Shown here: in pieces, positions 15,343 through 20,479 of the stretch
How the letters are laid out: the number at the start of each line of letters is the position of its first letter
Position numbering within the stretch: position 1 is the stretch's first letter
Assembly (NCBI GenBank): GCA_964517355.1
Contig: CAZFCK010000051.1
Span: forward strand, 1-23,325
Length of the DNA: 23,325 nucleotides
Source: CAZFCK01 sp964517355
GTDB lineage: Bacteria > Desulfobacterota > Desulfovibrionia > Desulfovibrionales > Desulfovibrionaceae
Direction: 5' to 3'
Notes under the pieces: generated by a model
The model's database searches: none
Seen by the model: only the letters and a program-made list of their open reading frames with translations
Told to the model about the DNA's origin: nothing
Position numbers and translations under genes: made by a program

Positions 15343-16038
15343 TTATTTATCGTCCGCGGCCGCGCCGCCCATGGCGAGCTTACAGGCCTGGCAACCGCTG
15401 CAACCGGCGTTGAAGTTTTCGGGAAGGGCGATGCCCTTGCGTTTGGACTGCCAGATGGTCAAAAAGTTCATGGCGCCGAGAATCAACCCCAGGCAGACAA
15501 AGGCGCCGGGTGCCTCGACCATGAAGGTGAACGGCTCGAATCCCGACCACATCACGTCGGAGCCGAACAAAGAGCCCTTGCCGAAGAGCTCACGCAATCC
15601 GCCGAGAAAGGTCAGGGAAAGAGTAAAACCGATACCCATGCCCAGGCCGTCGGCTATGGCGAGATGGACGGGATTTTTTGCGGCAAAGGCTTCAGCGCGT
15701 CCCAGGATGATGCAGTTGACCACGATCAACGGTACGAAAATACCGAGACTTTGGTAAAGCGGATAGGAGAACGCCTGCATCAACATTTCCACGGATACGA
15801 CCAGAGAGGCGGCGATGGCGATGAAGCAGGCGATACGGACCTTTTTCGGGATGATTTTGCGTACCGCGGAAATGATGAGGTTCGAGAGCGTGAGTACGAA
15901 GATGACCGCCGCACCCATGCCCAGGCCGTCACTTGCGGATTTAGTGACCGCAAGTACAGGGCACAGCCCCAGGACCAGACGGAAGGGCGGCAGCTCGGCC
16001 CACAGGCCTTTTGAGAATTCTTTCCACATGCTGGCCAT
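15343..16038 (-). CDS. rnfE: Rnf complex membrane subunit RnfE
   Basis: A 231-aa integral membrane protein homologous to NqrD. Conserved segments include LVLGLCPVLAVTKSASDGLGMG and the half-helix segment FVPLIVVNCIILGRAEAFA, both with the Cys expected for the intramembrane [2Fe-2S] cluster shared with RnfA. After the last helix, a soluble tail contains CSGCQAC (near residues 214-220) and ends in AAADDK; this Cys-rich tail is not needed for the core function and is discussed as a finding. AGGAAGG about 8 nt upstream supports the ATG at 16038. rnfG ends 13 bp before it. Confidence 0.95.
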   Translation of the reverse strand: MASMWKEFSKGLWAELPPFRLVLGLCPVLAVTKSASDGLGMGAAVIFVLTLSNLIISAVRKIIPKKVRIACFIAIAASLVVSVEMLMQAFSYPLYQSLGIFVPLIVVNCIILGRAEAFAAKNPVHLAIADGLGMGIGFTLSLTFLGGLRELFGKGSLFGSDVMWSGFEPFTFMVEAPGAFVCLGLILGAMNFLTIWQSKRKGIALPENFNAGCSGCQACKLAMGGAAADDK

Positions 16039-16051
16039 AACGGTAACCTTC

Positions 16052-16633
16052 CTATGAATTTTGGAACGTTTTCATGAACGTGTCTTTCAATTTCGAGTAG
16101 ATCTCATCGGCTTTTTTCACGGCGACGATCGTGCCGTTGGAGGAGATGGTGGCGCCGGAAACAGCGTCTATGCTCCCGCCTTGAGATGACAAATTGATGG
16201 TTTTGGGATCCTGGCCGCTGAATTGCACCATGTATTTGGGCTCCGTGATGCGCATACCCAAGCCCGGCGTTTCTTTCAGCGTCGTCACGCCAATACCGGC
16301 CAGCATGTCGTTAAGCACGTTGAAACCGACCATGACGCCGATGTCCCCGCCATAGCCCGGGCCGTAGGTTTCAAGAGCGACGCCCACGAGCTTTCCCTTT
16401 TGTTTGAAAGGAAAGACCGTGATTTGTTGCCCGTCGAAATCGAATTTTTGCCGTTCGGCTATGGGGTCGTTCGAAATGTCCGCAAAAATGGTGTTCAAGG
16501 CCGGTGCCTGCACATATGTGAGAACCTGCTCTTCGATTAGCGGCGCAGTGGATATCTTCAGGTAGGACAGTGCGAGTCCGGATACGCCGCAGATCATGGA
16601 GAGAACGATGATCATGCTCATTATTTCACGCAT
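16052..16633 (-). CDS. rnfG: Rnf complex flavoprotein subunit RnfG
   Basis: A 193-aa membrane-anchored, periplasm-facing subunit with covalent FMN. One N-terminal helix (about 3-25) is followed by an FMN-binding domain. The flavinylation motif is intact: DAVSGATISS, with Thr162 the expected FMN attachment site for ApbE. ETPGLGMRI is another family hallmark. The ATG lies 3 bp after the rnfD stop and its ribosome site (GGAGCGAGG) is inside the end of rnfD, which implies translational coupling. Confidence 0.95.
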   Translation of the reverse strand: MREIMSMIIVLSMICGVSGLALSYLKISTAPLIEEQVLTYVQAPALNTIFADISNDPIAERQKFDFDGQQITVFPFKQKGKLVGVALETYGPGYGGDIGVMVGFNVLNDMLAGIGVTTLKETPGLGMRITEPKYMVQFSGQDPKTINLSSQGGSIDAVSGATISSNGTIVAVKKADEIYSKLKDTFMKTFQNS

Positions 16634-16636
16634 GGC

Positions 16637-17584
16637 TTACCTCGCTCCAAAAGGTTTGGGCTTGATGAGATCGATGAGCGGGGTGAACAGGTTGACCAGG
16701 AGTATGGCGAACACGACCCCGTCCGGGTAAATGCCGTAGACGCGGATAATAACGACCATGACGCCCGCCATTGCGCCGAAGATCAGCATGGCGATGGAGC
16801 CCACCGGAGATGATGCGGATTCCGTGGCCAGGAAGAAAGCGCCGAAAACCGTAGATCCCGCCAGAAGGTGAAACATGGGGCTCGCGTACACGCTGCTGTC
16901 TACCCCCCAGAAAATGAGAGCGGTAATGAAGACGCCCCCAAGAAACGCCAGAGGAATGTGGAAACTGATGTCGCGTCTGTACAGCAGGAACGCGGCGCCC
17001 ACGAGCAGCGCGAGCACCTGCGTGGAGCCAAGATTGCCGAGCTGCTGCCCCAGAAGCATGTCGGAATAGCTCACGCCCTGCACCCCGAGATACTTGAACT
17101 GCGTCAGCGGGTTCACAAGGGGTGAGGAAAGAAGCGATATGTCGGGATTCATGGCGTCGGGCCAGGAGATGCGCAAGGCGGCCCAGCCCACCAGGGGGGG
17201 GCATATGGGGTTGGCGCCTATGCCGCCGAAGGCCATCTTGGCGAGAGCGATGGATATGGTCGCTCCAACAATGACCAGCCACCACGGGGCCTTGGCGGGA
17301 AGAAGAAACGCGAAAAGCATGCCGATGAGCAAAGCGCTGTAATCGTCCACTCGGATATCGCGTTCCATTATTTTAAGACACAGCGCCTCCACGACAACAG
17401 CGGTGACGCAGGACAAACACACCACGCGCAAGGCATCCAGACCGTAATAGACCACGGCCATGAGCAGGGCGGGCAGCAACGCGATGATGTAATCCAGCGT
17501 CACGCTTTTCACAGTGCGCCCACAATGCCAATGCGGAGGCGAGGATACGTTTAAAAACGGAGTTTTTGCGGCCTCGTTCGTCAT
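16637..17584 (-). CDS. rnfD: Rnf complex membrane subunit RnfD
   Basis: A 315-aa integral membrane protein homologous to NqrB, with about nine to ten helices. Hallmarks are FGGIGANPICPPLVGWAA, PMFHLLAGSTVFGAFFLATE and RVYGIYPDGVVFAILLVNLF. RnfD normally binds FMN covalently at the Thr of a D-x-x-S-x-A-T-P-L type motif in the periplasmic loop; the aligned segment here is DISLLSSPL (148-156), so Ser154 occupies that place. GGAAGG about 8 nt before the ATG supports the start. The gene begins 20 bp after rnfC. Confidence 0.94.
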   Translation of the reverse strand: MTNEAAKTPFLNVSSPPHWHCGRTVKSVTLDYIIALLPALLMAVVYYGLDALRVVCLSCVTAVVVEALCLKIMERDIRVDDYSALLIGMLFAFLLPAKAPWWLVIVGATISIALAKMAFGGIGANPICPPLVGWAALRISWPDAMNPDISLLSSPLVNPLTQFKYLGVQGVSYSDMLLGQQLGNLGSTQVLALLVGAAFLLYRRDISFHIPLAFLGGVFITALIFWGVDSSVYASPMFHLLAGSTVFGAFFLATESASSPVGSIAMLIFGAMAGVMVVIIRVYGIYPDGVVFAILLVNLFTPLIDLIKPKPFGAR

Positions 17585-17604
17585 CTTCGTGTTCCTTCCC
17601 TATG

Positions 17605-18762
17605 CTATTCGTTCAAGGCGCAGCTTGCCTGTTGCGCGTCTTGCGCAGCCAGCACCTGCTTGGCCAGCCGGATATATTGCAAAAGGGGTCTGCGCGCCGT
17701 GCACCAATAAGCGCAGAGGCCGCATTCGAAGCAAGAGTCGATGCCGTAGTTGCGAGTATCGGAATACTTTTTGAACTCGGCATAACGACCTATCATGTTT
17801 GGACGAATGCGGGCTGGGCAATGCGCGACGCAATTTCCGCAGTTGATGCAGGGAGTGTCCGTATATTCGGGAAACAGACCGGCGCGCACGACGGTCAGGG
17901 CGTATGCGTCTTTGGGCAGCCCCGTTTGCAGGTCTGGAACGGCGACGCCCCGCAAGGGGCCTCCCAGGATAACGGAATCGTTGTCGGCGATGCTGACGCC
18001 GGCCGCCTGCAAAATCTCGCCGATGGCCTGCCCGACTTTCGCCTGAACGATTTTGTCGCCCACGCTCAAGAGGACAGTGGTGACCGGAAGCCCGGTTTCA
18101 ACGGCCTGGCCGATCAGGTACAGGGAATGCACGTCCACGCACAACGTCTCACGAGCGCTTTCGCGTCCGGTGGCCGCCTTGACGAGCAGGGGGTGCACGC
18201 TGCCGGGATAGACTCCGGAAACCTGCACCGCGCTGCAGCCTTCGAGGGAGGCGCTTTTGCCCGACGCGCTCACCAGCTTGCAGGTGGTGGCGCCCGTAAG
18301 GCGCTTCAGCGCGTCCAGCCCTTTGGACAGGAGCGGAGACTGTTGGGCCAGGAGATAGGAGGCGATGGCCATGCCCGGTTCGGGATTGAGGCCGTTGACG
18401 ATGATGGTTTTGGCCTTGGTGAAAGGCAGGGTGTCGATGCCCAGTTTTTTCAGTGCGTTTTTGAGCGCGTCGCCGGAGAGCCCTTGCGTGGAGATCGGTT
18501 CGCACGCCGCCTCGACTTCCTGGGCGTTGATGACGACTCCCTTGGCGCCGACTTCCGCGACCACGCCGAAGATGGAGGCGTGGGCGTCTCCCGTATTTTT
18601 GCCCGGATGATCGGCCACCAGTGATCCTGGAGCGACTTCAGCCTTTTTCTTCACGGTTTTGGTGGAATGTCCCGCCAGGGGAACCACCACTTGCGCCGGC
18701 TCAGGACAGCGCACCACCTCGCCTTTGGGGTCTAAGTCCAGTGAGAAACTCGTTTTGATCAT
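17605..18762 (-). CDS. rnfC: Rnf complex peripheral subunit RnfC, atypical
   Basis: A 385-aa protein, short for RnfC. An N-terminal biotinyl-like/barrel-sandwich segment (about 25-85) is followed by a NuoF-like Rossmann-type region. A soluble-ligand-binding-beta-grasp-like part (VGDKIVQAKVGQAIGEILQAA) precedes two [4Fe-4S] motifs, CINCGNCVAHCP (305-316) and CFECGLCAYWC (344-354). In canonical RnfC the NADH/FMN site includes a GGAGFPT loop and an AECEP motif. Here the corresponding stretch (about 100-130) reads GIDTLPFTKAKTIIVNGLNP, with neither, so NADH oxidation or NAD+ reduction at this subunit is doubtful. The ATG lies 3 bp after the cytochrome stop, with only a weak ribosome site, suggesting coupling. 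Confidence 0.92.
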   Translation of the reverse strand: MIKTSFSLDLDPKGEVVRCPEPAQVVVPLAGHSTKTVKKKAEVAPGSLVADHPGKNTGDAHASIFGVVAEVGAKGVVINAQEVEAACEPISTQGLSGDALKNALKKLGIDTLPFTKAKTIIVNGLNPEPGMAIASYLLAQQSPLLSKGLDALKRLTGATTCKLVSASGKSASLEGCSAVQVSGVYPGSVHPLLVKAATGRESARETLCVDVHSLYLIGQAVETGLPVTTVLLSVGDKIVQAKVGQAIGEILQAAGVSIADNDSVILGGPLRGVAVPDLQTGLPKDAYALTVVRAGLFPEYTDTPCINCGNCVAHCPARIRPNMIGRYAEFKKYSDTRNYGIDSCFECGLCAYWCTARRPLLQYIRLAKQVLAAQDAQQASCALNE

Positions 18763-18765
18763 GAC

Positions 18766-19521
18766 TTATCTCGGCATGTGGCATTTGTTGCAGTCGTCTT
18801 GTTTGTAAGGGCCGGCCTGCTCTTTCTCGTGGCAGCTCATGCAGCCTACGTGGAAGGCGTTGACACGCGTGGGGACCAGCTGTTCCAAGGACTCGGTGTG
18901 GCAGGGACTGCAATTCGCGGTCGCGGGAAGCGCATCGCCATGCCCCGCCTCAAGGATGGTGTGGCAGAAGCCGCATTCCTGAAGGCCGGCGTCCAACTGC
19001 TCCTGGTGGCAATTCGCGCACCGTTGGTGGGCCGCATCCTTGATTCCGGGCATTGCATCGTCGCCGGTTTCAGTGTGGCAGTCCGCGCAGTTTTGCGGTT
19101 CGGGCTCTATGTCCGTTCCGTGATGGCAGTCCGTGCAGTCTGTTGTGTAGTTTGCGGCATGGTCGTCATGATTGTAGGACATGCCGGTGAACTCAGCGTG
19201 GTGGCATTTGGCGCATGCTACTTTGTCGGTGAAATAGTTGACGTGGTTTTCAATATAAGCAGTGTTGAATTCAGGGGGATGGCATGTGCCGCATTGCAGC
19301 AGATTGCCGTCCGGGTCTTTGGTCTCGTGGTGACAGGTTGTGCAGCCAACGCCGTAATCCTGGTCGTGCGCCAGGTGGGAGAAGATCACCTTACCGCCGG
19401 TGGAGTCGAACAAAATGCGGCGCGGCATCTCCTCTGTCGCGGCTGGCTTTAAATAGCCCACCACCGCAATGATGGCCATGATCACAACACTTACCGTGAT
19501 GGGAAGATAACGCTTTTGCAA
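18766..19521 (-). CDS. Membrane-anchored decaheme cytochrome c of the Rnf operon
   Basis: A 251-aa protein with ten CxxCH heme-binding motifs (CTTCH, CGTCH, CAKCH, CTDCH, CADCH, CANCH, CGFCH, CSPCH, CMSCH, CNKCH), the first at about residue 60. One N-terminal helix (about 8-24, KRYLPITVSVVIMAIIAVVG) serves as uncleaved anchor or signal, so the hemes are periplasmic. The start is a TTG at 19521 with AGGGA 7 nt upstream; an upstream in-frame TTG at 19572 would add 17 residues without a ribosome site. It is the first gene of the rnf operon, as in other Desulfovibrio, and probably exchanges electrons between the Rnf complex and the periplasmic cytochrome pool. The equivalent arrangement with a multiheme cytochrome exists in Methanosarcina acetivorans. 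Confidence 0.95.
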   Translation of the reverse strand: MQKRYLPITVSVVIMAIIAVVGYLKPAATEEMPRRILFDSTGGKVIFSHLAHDQDYGVGCTTCHHETKDPDGNLLQCGTCHPPEFNTAYIENHVNYFTDKVACAKCHHAEFTGMSYNHDDHAANYTTDCTDCHHGTDIEPEPQNCADCHTETGDDAMPGIKDAAHQRCANCHQEQLDAGLQECGFCHTILEAGHGDALPATANCSPCHTESLEQLVPTRVNAFHVGCMSCHEKEQAGPYKQDDCNKCHMPR

Positions 19522-19743
19522 GGTGCGATCCCTTTTCGTATTTATAGTTTTAATGAAATTATTCCGCCACAATCGACAATATACTACTTAGCGCGATAGC
19601 ATCTACCATAAAACCAGACGAAAGGAAAGCGCAAAAGGAATAAATGATGTCAGCTACTCTCTTGAATACAGGGCGTTTGTCCGGTTTGGCAGGGTTAGTT
19701 GGTTGATTAAAAATGACTTTTTGATGGTATATATACTTACCGT

Positions 19744-19767
19744 ATTTTATAGTCGTCACTATAAAAT
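19744..19767. promoter_or_regulatory. Perfect 10+4+10 dyad upstream of the rnf operon
   Basis: ATTTTATAGT (19744-19753) and ACTATAAAAT (19758-19767) are exact reverse complements around CGTC. The site lies about 225-245 bp upstream of the cytochrome start. Length and symmetry suit a dimeric regulator; as RNA it could also fold as an AT-rich hairpin. The regulator is unknown. Confidence 0.45.
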
Positions 19768-19864
19768 GGCGGCTTGATTGTCGTGCTCTCGGGATGTTGT
19801 TTGTAGAGGCGTTGACATAAGGATGAGCGGAAAAAACAGGTCATAACGTTAGTTTGTGCATTTA

Positions 19865-19883
19865 AGAACAAAGTGTTTGTTCT
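19865..19883. promoter_or_regulatory. Perfect 8+3+8 dyad
   Basis: AGAACAAAGTGTTTGTTCT is a perfect inverted repeat with a 3-nt centre, about 100 bp from the preceding dyad. It is a candidate operator for either the rnf operon or the divergent c-di-GMP gene. It does not match a regulator motif I can name. Confidence 0.4.
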
Positions 19884-19959
19884 GCTTCGTCGCTTTCAGG
19901 GGCGCGGTTAAAAATAACTAATTCCTTTGCACCCCTGCGTCATTGTCTCCGGCAAAAAA

Positions 19960-19974
19960 TCACTGTCACAGTGA
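19960..19974. promoter_or_regulatory. Perfect 7+1+7 dyad
   Basis: TCACTGTCACAGTGA is a perfect palindrome around a central C. It is of the size used by Crp/Fnr-type or GntR-type regulators, but the half-site TCACTGT does not clearly fit one family. Its role is unassigned. Confidence 0.35.
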
Positions 19975-20041
19975 AACACCTCTGTCAAGAAAAGTTTTTT
20001 TTTCACAAATAAACGAAAAAAGATTAATAAATGGCTTCATC

Positions 20042-20070
20042 TTGATATTGATCTAATTTTGTTGGATAAA
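20042..20070 (+). promoter_or_regulatory. Possible promoter toward the GGDEF-EAL gene
   Basis: TTGATA (20042-20047), 17 nt, then GATAAA (20065-20070) gives a 4/6 and 4/6 match at ideal spacing in AT-rich sequence. Transcription from it would leave a leader of about 200 nt before the 64-codon frame at 20285. In an AT-rich region such matches can occur by chance. Confidence 0.3.
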
Positions 20071-20284
20071 GTTTGATTTTGCATGGCTTGCGATGTGCGC
20101 GAAAAAATATTTTCGAAAACGTGCCTGGAATGACTTTCTACGCGATTTCGATATGTGTCAGGGGCAAAAAGGACTTTTTGTGGATTAATTCTCGCACGTT
20201 CTCCGTTTGCGGGGGCAATGGCGGAATTTGCTGCCCCGAGTGACCCTCTACGCCGGTTGTCCAAGGAGGGCAAGGAGAAGAAAT

Positions 20285-20479
20285 ATGTTAAAAATGACCA
20301 TGATGCGGAAAAAGGTATCTCACCGGACGTGTGAGTTCAACGGAGGGGCGGGTGTTGTGTCTTCAATGACGCATAACTGGCGGAAACGCACCTCCTGGGG
20401 GCTGGAGAAAAATGTGGAACGCCCCTCCTGGATGCGCAATTTGTTTCACCTTGACGATGCGTTGCGCCCGAGTTTATAA
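20285..20479 (+). CDS. Possible 64-aa leader protein upstream of the GGDEF-EAL gene
   Basis: A short frame beginning MLKMTMMRKKVSHRTCEF and ending LFHLDDALRPSL. It has a good ribosome site (AAGGAG, 6-7 nt before the ATG). The stop at 20477-20479 is one base before an in-frame ATG of the next gene (20481) and overlaps its longest form (20412). The protein is basic with no recognised domain. It could be a real small protein, a translated leader coupling expression of the downstream gene, or a chance frame. Confidence 0.35.
   Translation: MLKMTMMRKKVSHRTCEFNGGAGVVSSMTHNWRKRTSWGLEKNVERPSWMRNLFHLDDALRPSL

Larger units (their letters stand above)
19522..20284. other. Large intergenic region upstream of the rnf operon
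   Basis: This stretch of about 760 bp separates the rnf operon (-) from the REC-GAF-PAS-GGDEF-EAL region (+). It is clearly more AT-rich than the flanking genes. No gene is convincing on either strand. It contains several perfect inverted repeats (19744-19767, 19865-19883, 19960-19974), a smaller one at 20100-20115 (CGAAAA/TTTTCG), a GTATATATAC palindrome at 19727-19736 and a T-rich run near 19994-20003. Confidence 0.65.

Noticed and set aside
17566..18624. 352-codon + strand open frame opposite rnfC
   Set aside because: Shadow frame; rnfC has two intact [4Fe-4S] motifs and operon spacing on the - strand.
19559..19759. 66-codon - strand frame upstream of the cytochrome
   Set aside because: GTG start inside the 24-bp dyad, no ribosome site, and no recognisable domain; I could not separate it from chance.
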